64,000 bases of DNA from Balneola sp. EhC07 (GTDB lineage: Bacteria > Bacteroidota > Rhodothermia > Balneolales > Balneolaceae): assembly GCF_001650905.1 (NCBI RefSeq), contig NZ_LXYG01000017.1, forward strand, positions 372,001 to 436,000, written 5' to 3'. The translations under genes were made by a program, and so were the position numbers. Position 1 is the stretch's first letter. Each line of letters begins with the position of its first letter. The notes under the pieces are model-generated. The model did not search any database. It was not told the DNA's origin and was given only the letters and a program-made list of their open reading frames with translations. Positions 9,389-17,184 of the stretch are shown here, piece after piece.

Positions 9389-9851
9389 AATATTGAACAA
9401 GGAATGTTCAATGCTGAACTAGTTGCTTTTTGATAATCTTGTCATCCTGAACGTGACTGCCGATAGGCAGGCTTGATTCAGGATCTGCGTAAGGCACATT
9501 TGTTGACCCGAGCAGTTACAGATTCTGAGTCAAGCTCAGAATGACGATGAGCTTAATGTATCATCCTGAGGATACTTCCGAAGGATCTGCACAGTTGGGT
9601 AATTGCGAAAATTCAGAAATAGGCTTAGGAGTGGAGTAAGATTCGCGCACCAACTCTTCCAGAGTTGAATATGGTGATTAATCATTAACTTGGGCGTTTA
9701 TAACTCTGGAAGAGTTAAAAGGTCCGTTTGGTTTTACCTCTCATACCGATTGTACAGTTCGGAATGCAGATTGGAAACGCTGCTTCGGGAAGCCAAAAGG
9801 CTCGGGATAAGAATTCGATTCAGAGTTAAGGGTCAGCGGGTACCGCTACTT
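9389..9851. repeat. Repeat-filled spacer between the dipeptidase gene and the 9852 gene
   Basis: No credible gene. It holds a CATCCTGA/TTCAGGAT-type inverted repeat (about 9437-9480), a related CTGAG(TC)AAGCTCAG element near 9528-9545, and the 65-bp inverted repeat 9652-9716. The rest has no coding signal I can support. Confidence 0.6.
9652..9716. repeat. Family A inverted repeat, copy A1
   Basis: Left arm AACTCTTCCAGAGTT (9652-9666) and right arm AACTCTGGAAGAGTT (9702-9716) are exact reverse complements. Each arm is also nearly self-complementary (AACTCT/AGAGTT). Arms start 50 bp apart. Confidence 0.9.
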
Positions 9852-10280
9852 CTATTTGCTGTAGCAAACTCCTTCAAAAATAACTTGGTTGGGATTTATA
9901 GAGCAATCAGTTATCTCATCAAACCAGAACTTGAAATGGTTTGGCTTATTATTCTCAATCAGTTTTTCCAATAGTTCTCGAACAAGATAATCACCGAAGG
10001 TTAGTTTAGTAAGTGCCTTATTCTCCAAAACCAGATTAATATCAGGATATCCTGCTCGGCCTAATTCATCTTGAGGTTCATCATAGCGATCGTCATCATC
10101 TTTAGATTCCGATACCCACTGTTTGTATTCTGAGCTCATGAGTTCAATAATTTTAGATTTCGGAATTTCACAAGTAAAGGAATGTTTGTTCATGTGACTT
10201 TTTGAAGAACTTAAACCCATTGGCGGAATCACGAAAGTATTCGCATTGATATTTTTACCATCTACAGAGATATTAACCAT
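9852..10280 (-). CDS. Hypothetical protein, 142 aa
   Basis: No signal peptide or membrane span. The sequence is acidic in the middle (ESKDDDDRYDEPQDE) and mixed elsewhere, with three cysteines (C37, C130, C139). I do not recognise a family. It stands alone between two repeat-rich spacers, antisense to the flanking operons. Its composition is protein-like and unlike the repeats, so it is probably a real accessory gene. Confidence 0.55.
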   Translation of the reverse strand: MVNISVDGKNINANTFVIPPMGLSSSKSHMNKHSFTCEIPKSKIIELMSSEYKQWVSESKDDDDRYDEPQDELGRAGYPDINLVLENKALTKLTFGDYLVRELLEKLIENNKPNHFKFWFDEITDCSINPNQVIFEGVCYSK

Positions 10281-11153
10281 ATTGATATTGGAGGCTCTTC
10301 TTAAAGTTAATTTGTTAGCAGTTTAGTAAAGTTAGTTCAGGGATGGAAATCTGAATTAACAAAAAAGTATTTCTCCGCAATGTTAGGGAGGGAACAAGGG
10401 TGGGTCCGGGAAGGATAAGAATTGTTTGAACCACAGAGAACACAAAGGGGTTGGAGAGTGAACAAGGTTGGGTGAAAGAATGGATGCGAAGATTCTAAAT
10501 CTCCCTTCGAAGGGAGACCGATCGAACACTTGTGTGAGATCAGAGGGATGTTGTGCAGTTTCTAAGCTATTAAACCGCACAACATCCTCCGTCCGCCAGT
10601 CGGCGGACACCTCCTTCAAAGGAGGATTTTTTCTTTTTCAATCGAGATCTCGGGCATTCGCCGCGAGATGATCGTATCCTTTAATAATTTCAGTTTCTCG
10701 AACAACTTCCAACTTACATCGACCTTTAGAATTATTCGCCCCAATAATTCTTGTCGGGAGTTTTTGGTACTGGAGCCTGTGCTGAGGAAGCTCAGTATCG
10801 GTCCAAAAGTACACATGATCAAGTAAATGTACTCACAATACATAAGTAAAGACCTCCTCTGTCTCCTCCTACAACAGGAGGAGGACTCGTTGATAAAAGT
10901 TAGAATCAACTTTGGAATTCCCCTCCTTATTCAAGGAGGGGCGAACTACTCAGAACCAAAGAATCTGTTTCGTAGCCGGGGAGGTCCGTTTCCAACGCAT
11001 AGCATCGAGACCAGATAAAAAGACTTAGCTTAGCACAAGGATATCTACTTTTGTCTTGATATCCGTTCGAAGGGCGGACACCTCCTTCAAAGGAGTATTT
11101 TTTCTATTCCAATCAAGATATCGGGCATTCGCCTGTCTTTGTCGGTAGACAAG
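10281..11153. repeat. Repeat-rich spacer upstream of the arginine operon
   Basis: About 870 bp without a supportable gene. It contains a family B copy (10484-10632) and a family D element beginning ATCTCGGGCATTCGCCG (about 10656-10691, again near 20088). A stretch with GGGAGTTTTTGGTAC (about 10756) matches, in reverse, sequence near 20270. CTCCTCC/GGAGGAGG inverted repeats occur at 10850-10945, and a partial B end at 11070-11105. Short open frames here run through the repeats and are not believable proteins. Confidence 0.65.
10484..10632. repeat. Family B composite repeat, copy B1
   Basis: Core shared with copies near 19820, 24409 and 27960. It begins TTCTAAATCTCCCTTCGAAG, continues through CGATCGAACACTTGTGTGAG to an inverted pair GGATGTTGTGC/GCACAACATCC, and ends in the palindromic CCTCCTTCAAAGGAGG. 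Confidence 0.85.
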
Positions 11154-11183
11154 TTGCGAGACGACAGTTTTTAATTAAATTTC
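11154..11183 (+). promoter_or_regulatory. Putative Bacteroidota-type promoter of the arginine operon
   Basis: TTG at 11154-11156 and TAAATTTC at 11176-11183 are separated by 19 bp. This fits the TTG-N19-TAnnTTTG consensus known for the Bacteroidota primary sigma factor, with one mismatch. Transcription would start near 11190, giving a leader of about 200 nt before the first enzyme gene. Confidence 0.5.
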
Positions 11184-11229
11184 AAATCGCCTATTGCATT
11201 GGAGTGTTCAATTCCCCATTTTACAAGCC

Positions 11230-11295
11230 ATGCAAAAATCTCTTGCACATAGAATTGACAGACGATCTGTACGGCGCATTCCGCGGCGGCGGTAA
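11230..11295 (+). CDS. Candidate arginine-rich leader peptide (21 aa) of the arg operon
   Basis: A 22-codon ORF, ATG at 11230 to TAA at 11293-11295. Translated in two parts it reads MQKSLAHRIDRR and then SVRRIPRRR. Eight of 21 residues are Arg, in pairs and a terminal triplet, using AGA, AGA, CGA, CGG, CGC, CGG, CGG and CGG. It lies about 40 nt after the predicted transcription start and 102 nt before the first arg gene. A run of codons for the pathway's end product in a short upstream ORF is the hallmark of ribosome-mediated attenuation. Translation and regulation are inferred. Confidence 0.6.
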   Translation: MQKSLAHRIDRRSVRRIPRRR

Positions 11296-11302
11296 CGCAT
11301 AG

Positions 11303-11330
11303 TGGTATGTCGTGTTTTCTACGATTACCA
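11303..11330 (+). promoter_or_regulatory. Candidate attenuator hairpin after the Arg leader peptide
   Basis: TGGTA-TG-TCGT pairs with ACGA-T-TACCA across a GTTTTCT loop, giving a 9-bp stem with a small bulge. It starts 7 nt after the leader stop codon. No strong T-tract follows directly, so whether this is the terminator, an anti-terminator or a pause structure is unknown. T-rich sequence occurs near 11365-11370. Confidence 0.35.
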
Positions 11331-11397
11331 TCTCATCTGAATTAATAAAAGCAGTTCAATTCTAATTTTTCCTTCGGGATTTCCATCTTTTACTCAC

Positions 11398-12039
11398 ATG
11401 TCGGTTTCTATCTATTTCGGTTCATCCAAGCACGCAGTTTATGCGGAAGAGATCTGTGCACTTATTGAAAAAGCAGCTCAACAGCGCGGAACAGGTATTG
11501 CAAAACGTGATCCCAATTACATCAAAACTAAATTTGATAATGAAAATGCAGTTATAGCCTTAGATGGGGATAAACTGGTCGGGTTTTGCTACATAGAGAT
11601 CTGGGAAAATAAAAAGTATGTGGCGAATTCGGGACTGATCGTTCATCCTGATTACAGAGGGCTTGGATTGGCAAAAAAGATCAAAGGAAAAGCATTTGAG
11701 TTGTCAAAGAAGAAATACCCAACTGCGAAGTTGTTCGGGATCACGACTAGCTTGCCGGTTATGAAGATCAATTCGGATCTTGGTTATAAGCCGGTAACAT
11801 TTTCAGAACTCACTCAGGATGAAACGTTCTGGAGAGGTTGTCAAAGCTGTCCGAATTACGACATCCTCTCCAGAAATGATCGTAAGAATTGTTTATGCAC
11901 AGGAATGCTGTACGATCCTAAGCATCCGAATAACAAACCAAAAGAAGAACGCGAAGCAAACATCAGAAAATTTTACCGTTGGGTGCAGATGAAGACCGCT
12001 TCTGTTCAAAAACTCATTAAACCGTTGAAGGTCTTTTAA
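11398..12039 (+). CDS. GNAT N-acyltransferase heading the arginine operon (ArgA-type role)
   Basis: 213 aa GNAT-fold protein with the acyl-CoA loop HPDYRGLGLAKKI (residues 83-95). As the first gene of an otherwise complete arginine operon it most likely acylates glutamate, the committed step, in place of classical ArgA or ArgJ. The C-terminal part has Cys148, Cys151, Cys165 and Cys167 (C-x2-C, C-x-C), which could bind a metal. Whether the donor is acetyl-CoA or succinyl-CoA is open; the carbamoyltransferase downstream hints at succinyl. No Shine-Dalgarno sequence is visible. A 97-bp spacer separates it from argG. Confidence 0.8.
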   Translation: MSVSIYFGSSKHAVYAEEICALIEKAAQQRGTGIAKRDPNYIKTKFDNENAVIALDGDKLVGFCYIEIWENKKYVANSGLIVHPDYRGLGLAKKIKGKAFELSKKKYPTAKLFGITTSLPVMKINSDLGYKPVTFSELTQDETFWRGCQSCPNYDILSRNDRKNCLCTGMLYDPKHPNNKPKEEREANIRKFYRWVQMKTASVQKLIKPLKVF

Positions 12040-12066
12040 ATTTATAGCTATTAAGCAGGGAGGCAG

Positions 12067-12113
12067 ATCCTGAAACAATACTGAATCAAGTTCAGCACGT
12101 GGTTCAGGATGAC
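12067..12113. repeat. Nested inverted repeat in the GNAT-argG spacer
   Basis: ATCCTGAA pairs with TTCAGGAT, and CTGAA-TCAAG-TTCAG lies inside. This belongs to the same CATCCTGA/TTCAGGATG intergenic element type seen near 9437. It could act as an RNA hairpin inside the operon transcript. Confidence 0.6.
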
Positions 12114-12136
12114 CTTTCAAGTAAAAGGAAATAATC

Positions 12137-13333
12137 ATGAAGAAAAATAAAAAAGTAGTACTAGCATTCAGTGGTGGTTTAGACACCAGTTATTGTGCCA
12201 TCCATCTTGCAAAAGAAAAGGGATACGAAGTGTTTACCGCCGCTGTAAACACCGGTGGATTTGATGAAGCAGAACAAAAAGCACTGGCACAGAAAGCTGC
12301 TGATCTGGGTATCGAAGATCACGTCTGCATTGATGTTGAGCAGGAATTCTATCAGAAAGGAATTAAATATCTGTTATTCGGAAATGTGTTAAAGAACCAT
12401 ACTTATCCGCTTTCAGTTAGTGCAGAGCGTGTTTTTCAAGCGGTGGCTATAGCAGAATACGCCAAGAAGATCGGCGCTGACGCCATCGCACACGGAAGCA
12501 CGGGAGCTGGAAATGATCAGGTTCGTTTCGATCTGATCTTTAATGTGCTTGCTCCGGAGATGGAGATCATCACGCCCATCAGAGACATGAAATTGAGTCG
12601 TGAAGAAGAAGTGGAATTCCTGAAAAGTCACGGAGTGGAAAAAGAATGGGCGAAAGCGAAATATTCCATCAACAAAGGATTGTGGGGAACGAGTGTGGGC
12701 GGTGCTGAAACACTCACTTCTCATCAAACACTGCCGGAAGAAGCGTGGCCAACAAAAGTTTCTGAAAGCGATGAATTAACAGTGGAAGTCGGATTTGAAA
12801 ATGGAGAACCAACTTCAATTAACGGTGAGAAGTTAACTCCTGTTCAGGTGATCAAAAAATTTCAGGAAATTGCGCAACCTTATGGAATTGGCAGAGACAT
12901 TCATGTAGGTGATACCATCATCGGAATAAAAGGCCGAGTTGGATTTGAAGCAGCAGCGCCCATGATATTGATCAAAGCGCATCAATTGCTGGAAAAACAT
13001 GTGTTGGGAAAATGGCAGTTGTACTGGAAAGATCAGTTGGGCGAATGGTATGGAATGTTGATGCACGAAGGACAATTTCTGGATCCGGTTATGAGAGATA
13101 TCGAAGCTTTTCTGGAAAATACTCAGCAAAAAGTGACCGGAAAGGTGTTTGTGAAATTAGAACCTAAGCAATTCGAACTGATCGGCATTGAATCTGAATT
13201 TGATCTGATGCAATCAAAACATGGTCAGTACGGGGAGATGAATCAGGGCTGGAGTGGCGAAGATGTAAAAGGCTTTACGAAGATCTTGGCAAACGCAACG
13301 CTCATTCAACAATCGGTACAGAACAATGATTAA
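12137..13333 (+). CDS. argG: Argininosuccinate synthase
   Basis: 398 aa, normal for ArgG. It joins citrulline and aspartate with ATP to give argininosuccinate in the cytosol. The N-terminal P-loop VLAFSGGLDTSYC is the ATP-pyrophosphatase signature. AHGSTGAGNDQVRFD and the SINKGLWGTSVGG segment are further ArgG-specific motifs. It overlaps argC by 8 bp. Its place near the front of the operon, ahead of the glutamate-phosphate steps, is typical of Bacteroidota. Confidence 0.95.
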   Translation: MKKNKKVVLAFSGGLDTSYCAIHLAKEKGYEVFTAAVNTGGFDEAEQKALAQKAADLGIEDHVCIDVEQEFYQKGIKYLLFGNVLKNHTYPLSVSAERVFQAVAIAEYAKKIGADAIAHGSTGAGNDQVRFDLIFNVLAPEMEIITPIRDMKLSREEEVEFLKSHGVEKEWAKAKYSINKGLWGTSVGGAETLTSHQTLPEEAWPTKVSESDELTVEVGFENGEPTSINGEKLTPVQVIKKFQEIAQPYGIGRDIHVGDTIIGIKGRVGFEAAAPMILIKAHQLLEKHVLGKWQLYWKDQLGEWYGMLMHEGQFLDPVMRDIEAFLENTQQKVTGKVFVKLEPKQFELIGIESEFDLMQSKHGQYGEMNQGWSGEDVKGFTKILANATLIQQSVQNND

Positions 13334-14291
13334 AGTTGGAATAATTGGCGGAGCAGGATATACAGCCGGTGAGTTGATCAGAATTTTGATCAATCACTCT
13401 AAAGTGGAACTGAATTCTGTTGTCAGTAAAAGTCACTCGGGACAAAAAATCCATGAGGCGCATCCGGACCTGATCGGTGAGATCGATCTGGTATTTGATG
13501 AGCAGTTAGATCAGGATGTGGATGTTGTTTTTCTTTGCTCAGGTCATGGGAAATCGAAAGGAATTATAGATTCAGGAGTAATTCCTGAAAAGGCAAAGAT
13601 CATTGACCTGAGTTCAGATTTTCGTTTGAAATCCGAAGGAAATGAATTTATCTATGGCTTGCCTGAGTTGAACAGAGATCTGATCAAAAAAGCAGAAAAA
13701 GTAGCTAACCCGGGATGCTTTTCAACTTGTATTCAGTTGTGCCTGTTACCTCTGGCTGCTGCTAATTTGTTGAACAATGATATTCATGTGTCAGCGATGA
13801 CGGGCAGTACCGGAGCGGGGCAAAACCCAACATCAACTACCCATTTTAGTTGGAGAAGTAATAATGCTTCAGTGTATAAAGCATTTACTCATCAGCATCT
13901 TGGCGAGATCACACAAAGTGTAACTCAGCTTAATAATGATTTTGATAGCACTATTAATTTCATTCCGTTTCGCGGGGCTTTTACCAGAGGAATATTAGCA
14001 GCCTGTTATCTGAAAACAGAGTTGTCCCTTAAAGAAGCCGTTGTGTTGTTCAAAGATTATTACAGTGGTCATCCATTTGTTCATATTTCAGAAAAAGCAG
14101 TGGATGTAAAACAAGTTGTGAATTCTAACAAGAGCGTCATTCATCTTCAGAAAGAGGGAGATCAATTACTAATAACGGGAGTTATAGACAACTTAGTAAA
14201 AGGTGCCTCAGGACAAGCAGTTCAGAATATGAATCTGATGTTTGGTCTGGAAGAAACTACCGGATTGAAATTGAAAGGGAGCACATTCTGA
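13326..14291 (+). CDS. argC: N-acyl-gamma-glutamyl-phosphate reductase
   Basis: 321 aa NADPH-dependent dehydrogenase reducing N-acylglutamyl phosphate to the semialdehyde. The Rossmann start VGIIGGAGYTAGELIRIL and the active-site motif NPGCFSTC with catalytic Cys131 are present. It overlaps argG by 8 bp and argD by 1 bp (TGATG), so translation is probably coupled. Whether the acyl group is acetyl or succinyl is not decided by this gene. Confidence 0.94.
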   Translation: MIKVGIIGGAGYTAGELIRILINHSKVELNSVVSKSHSGQKIHEAHPDLIGEIDLVFDEQLDQDVDVVFLCSGHGKSKGIIDSGVIPEKAKIIDLSSDFRLKSEGNEFIYGLPELNRDLIKKAEKVANPGCFSTCIQLCLLPLAAANLLNNDIHVSAMTGSTGAGQNPTSTTHFSWRSNNASVYKAFTHQHLGEITQSVTQLNNDFDSTINFIPFRGAFTRGILAACYLKTELSLKEAVVLFKDYYSGHPFVHISEKAVDVKQVVNSNKSVIHLQKEGDQLLITGVIDNLVKGASGQAVQNMNLMFGLEETTGLKLKGSTF

Positions 14292-15418
14292 TGGATTTAT
14301 TACCTGTTTATCCCTTGTTTGATGTGGAGCCCGTGAAAGCTAAAGGGAATTATGTTTTCACGGAAGACGGAACCAAATATTTAGATATGTATGGTGGTCA
14401 TGCCGTTATTTCTATCGGACATTCACATCCGCATTATGTGAAACGCATCACTGAGCAAATAAACAAGATCGGTTTTTATTCAAATTCTGTTCCCATCGGA
14501 ATTCAGAAAGAGCTAGCAAAGAAGCTGGGAGAACTTTCCGGATACGCAGACTGGAATTTATTTCTGTGCAATTCAGGGGCAGAAGCCAACGAGAATGCAC
14601 TGAAAATGGCATCTGCACACAATGGAAGAAAGAAAATTCTGGTTTTCGAAAAAGGATTTCATGGTAGAACTTCGCTTGCTGTTGCTGCTACCGACAATCC
14701 TAAGATCTTGTTTCCTGTAAATGAAGGAGCAGAAATTGTTCGACTAAAATTGGAAGATTTTGAGGGTGTTGAAGAAGCTTTAAAACAAGAAGATGTATGT
14801 GCGGTTTTGATCGAGGGCATTCAAGGGATCAGTGGCATTCATGCACCCACTCCTGAATTCCTGAAGCATGTCAGAAGGCTGTGTGATCAAACAAATACGG
14901 TTCTCATTCTGGATGAGATACAATCGGGGTTTGGAAGAACGGGTAAGTTCTTTGCGCATCAACATTCGGGAGTTGAGCCGGATATTATCAGCATGGCAAA
15001 AGGAATGGGCAATGGGTTTCCTGTTGGAGGAATTATCACGCATCCAAAGTTCGAGGCTACATTCGGAATGCTGGGAACAACATTCGGTGGAAATCATTTG
15101 GCCTGTGCAGCTTCTTTGGCGGTGCTGGAAGTGATGGAAAAGGAAAACCTGATTAAGCACGCAGAAGAAATGGGTGAATACCTGATGGAAGAATTGAAGC
15201 AGTTCCCGAAGGTAAAAGAAGTTCGTGGTGCAGGATTGATGATAGGAGTGGAATTCGAATTTGAGATCGCTGAAATGAGAAAGGCATTATTATATAAACA
15301 TCACATTTTTACCGGCTCCTCATCAAATAAAAATACCTTGCGGTTATTGCCGGCTTTGGGAATTGGAAAAAGAGAAACGGTGGATTTTTTAAAAGCTATA
15401 AAGGAAGAATTATCATGA
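14291..15418 (+). CDS. argD: N-acylornithine aminotransferase
   Basis: 375 aa PLP-dependent class III aminotransferase converting the glutamate semialdehyde derivative to N-acylornithine. Seen motifs: CNSGAEANENALK for the phosphate site, ILDEIQSGFGRTG, and SMAKGMGNGFPVGG with the PLP lysine at residue 237. The stop overlaps the next ATG (ATGA). Slightly shorter than Escherichia coli ArgD but complete. Confidence 0.93.
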   Translation: MDLLPVYPLFDVEPVKAKGNYVFTEDGTKYLDMYGGHAVISIGHSHPHYVKRITEQINKIGFYSNSVPIGIQKELAKKLGELSGYADWNLFLCNSGAEANENALKMASAHNGRKKILVFEKGFHGRTSLAVAATDNPKILFPVNEGAEIVRLKLEDFEGVEEALKQEDVCAVLIEGIQGISGIHAPTPEFLKHVRRLCDQTNTVLILDEIQSGFGRTGKFFAHQHSGVEPDIISMAKGMGNGFPVGGIITHPKFEATFGMLGTTFGGNHLACAASLAVLEVMEKENLIKHAEEMGEYLMEELKQFPKVKEVRGAGLMIGVEFEFEIAEMRKALLYKHHIFTGSSSNKNTLRLLPALGIGKRETVDFLKAIKEELS

Positions 15419-16362
15419 AACAGTTTTTCTCAATTGATGATGTAGACGATCTGAAAAGTCTGATCCAAGAAGGATTGGAAGTAAAGAAAAACCCATTTAA
15501 AGAGAAGGGAAGCATCCGAAATAAGTCGATCTGCTTGTTGTTTCTAAATCCAAGTTTGCGAACCAGGTTGAGTTCCCAAAGAGCGGCTCAGAATCTGGGT
15601 GTGGATGTAACTGTTTTTGATGTGGGCGCAGGCGGTTGGCAACTGGAGTTCGCTGACGGAGCTGTCATGAATGGAAACAAAGCGGAGCACGTCAAAGAAG
15701 CAGCACAAGTGATCGGTTCTTACTTTGATCTGGTGGCGATCCGTGCTTTTGCAAAATTGGAAGATCGCGAATCTGATTATTCAGAACAGGTTTTGAGTCA
15801 GTTTCTTAAACATTGTCCGGTGCCGGTGGTAAATCTGGAGTCTTCTACCAGACATCCTTTGCAAGCTTTTGCGGATCTGATCACTATTGAAACTCATAAG
15901 AAGATAGAGAAACCAAAAGTAGTACTGACTTGGGCGCCTCATCCGAGAGCACTTCCTCAGGCGGTGGCGAATTCGTTTTCGTTGTGGACTCAAAAAGCGG
16001 AGTATGATCTTACGATCACTCATCCCGAAGGCTACGAATTAGCTCCTGAATTTTCAGGGAATGCGCATATCGAATACGATCAGGAAAAAGCATTTGAAGG
16101 CGCTGATTTCATCTATGCAAAAAACTGGAGTAGTTATTCGGATTATGGAAAAATACTATCTGAAGATAAAAACTGGATGGTTGATGAGGCCAAAATGAAT
16201 CTCACGAATGACGCTAAATTCATGCACTGTTTGCCCGTTCGCAGAAATGTGGTTGTGAGCGATGCAGTAATTGACAGCGCGAATTCACTGGTAATCGAAG
16301 AAGCAACCAACAGAATTGTTTCGGCTCAAACTATATTCAATAAAATTCTGAAAAATGAGTGA
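15415..16362 (+). CDS. argF': N-acylornithine carbamoyltransferase (argF-prime), predicted succinylornithine type
   Basis: 315 aa of the AOTCase/SOTCase branch. The carbamoyl-phosphate motif is SLRTR (residues 47-51), with HCLPVRR near the C-terminus. The branch-specific stretch MNGNKAEHV has Ala90 where Bacteroides fragilis SOTCase has Pro90 and Xanthomonas AOTCase has Glu92. Published work showed that replacing that Glu with Pro, Ser, Val or Ala turns AOTCase into an N-succinylornithine enzyme. So N-succinylornithine is the predicted substrate (inference). It overlaps argD by 4 bp and argB by 8 bp. Confidence 0.9.
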   Translation: MKQFFSIDDVDDLKSLIQEGLEVKKNPFKEKGSIRNKSICLLFLNPSLRTRLSSQRAAQNLGVDVTVFDVGAGGWQLEFADGAVMNGNKAEHVKEAAQVIGSYFDLVAIRAFAKLEDRESDYSEQVLSQFLKHCPVPVVNLESSTRHPLQAFADLITIETHKKIEKPKVVLTWAPHPRALPQAVANSFSLWTQKAEYDLTITHPEGYELAPEFSGNAHIEYDQEKAFEGADFIYAKNWSSYSDYGKILSEDKNWMVDEAKMNLTNDAKFMHCLPVRRNVVVSDAVIDSANSLVIEEATNRIVSAQTIFNKILKNE

Positions 16363-17116
16363 AATAAAAGTCATAAAGATCGGTGGTAAAGTCATTGATG
16401 ACGAGGCAAAGCTGGATCAGTTTCTGAAGGATTTTGCACAAATTGAAGAAAAGAAAATTCTGGTTCATGGCGGTGGGAAAATAGCTTCCGATGTAGCAGA
16501 AAAGCTGGGACTGAAATCCAAAATGATCAATGGCAGAAGAATAACCGATTCCGATATGATCGATGTGGTGACCATGGTTTACGGCGGATTGGTGAATAAA
16601 AAGATCGTGGCAAAACTTCAGGCGTTGGGTTGTAACGCAATTGGTCTTTCCGGCGCTGATATGAACCTGATTCAATCGAAAAAAAGAGATCCGGAACCTA
16701 TCAATTTTGGTTTTGTGGGGGATATCGAACAAGTAGACGCGACGGTTTTAAACAGCTTATTGAGCGAAGGAATTACACCAGTAATTGCACCTCTGACACA
16801 CGACGGCAATGGACAGCTGTTGAATACAAACGCAGATAATATCGCGGGATTTATTACTTCAGGCTTGGCAGAGTATGGAGATGTTGCAATGGATCTGTGT
16901 TTTGATCTCGAGGGCGTTATGAATGGCGAGAAATTGATCACCGAAATGAATTTATTGTTATATCGCCATCTGGAAGGAAATGGAATCATAAAAGAAGGAA
17001 TGATCCCTAAACTGGATCTGGGTTTTAAAGCACTGAATGCAGGAGCTAAAAAAGTCAGAATTATAGGATTTGATGTGTTTAAAGATGAAGAAAAAGGAAC
17101 GAGGTTGGTTAGGTGA
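16355..17116 (+). CDS. argB: N-acylglutamate kinase
   Basis: 253 aa amino-acid kinase family member phosphorylating N-acylglutamate. Motifs KIGGKVIDD at the N-terminus, LVHGGGKIASDVA and LNTNADNIAG are as in ArgB. It lacks the N-terminal helix associated with arginine feedback inhibition in hexameric ArgB, so control may lie at expression level (inference). Its stop codon lies inside a 5 x 7-bp tandem repeat. Confidence 0.93.
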   Translation: MSEIKVIKIGGKVIDDEAKLDQFLKDFAQIEEKKILVHGGGKIASDVAEKLGLKSKMINGRRITDSDMIDVVTMVYGGLVNKKIVAKLQALGCNAIGLSGADMNLIQSKKRDPEPINFGFVGDIEQVDATVLNSLLSEGITPVIAPLTHDGNGQLLNTNADNIAGFITSGLAEYGDVAMDLCFDLEGVMNGEKLITEMNLLLYRHLEGNGIIKEGMIPKLDLGFKALNAGAKKVRIIGFDVFKDEEKGTRLVR

Positions 17117-17147
17117 AAGGTGAAAGGTGAAAGGTGAAAGGTGAAAG
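17113..17147. repeat. Tandem heptamer GTGAAAG x5 across the argB stop
   Basis: Five perfect head-to-tail copies of GTGAAAG, the first containing the argB TGA stop (17114-17116). Copies change frame each time and several offer GTG starts. The array ends 37 bp before the argE ATG. Such short arrays are prone to copy-number slippage. Confidence 0.95.
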
Positions 17148-17184
17148 CCACCTTATTTACTTATCTACTTATGAACATAGTATT

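Noticed and set aside
10383-10909. Open frames 78-97 aa on the minus strand in the spacer
   Set aside because: They run through family B, D and E repeats, and the same peptide fragments recur at other repeat copies.
17134-17184. ArgE starting at GTG 17134
   Set aside because: The extension is encoded by the heptamer repeat; ATG 17185 gives the normal family start.
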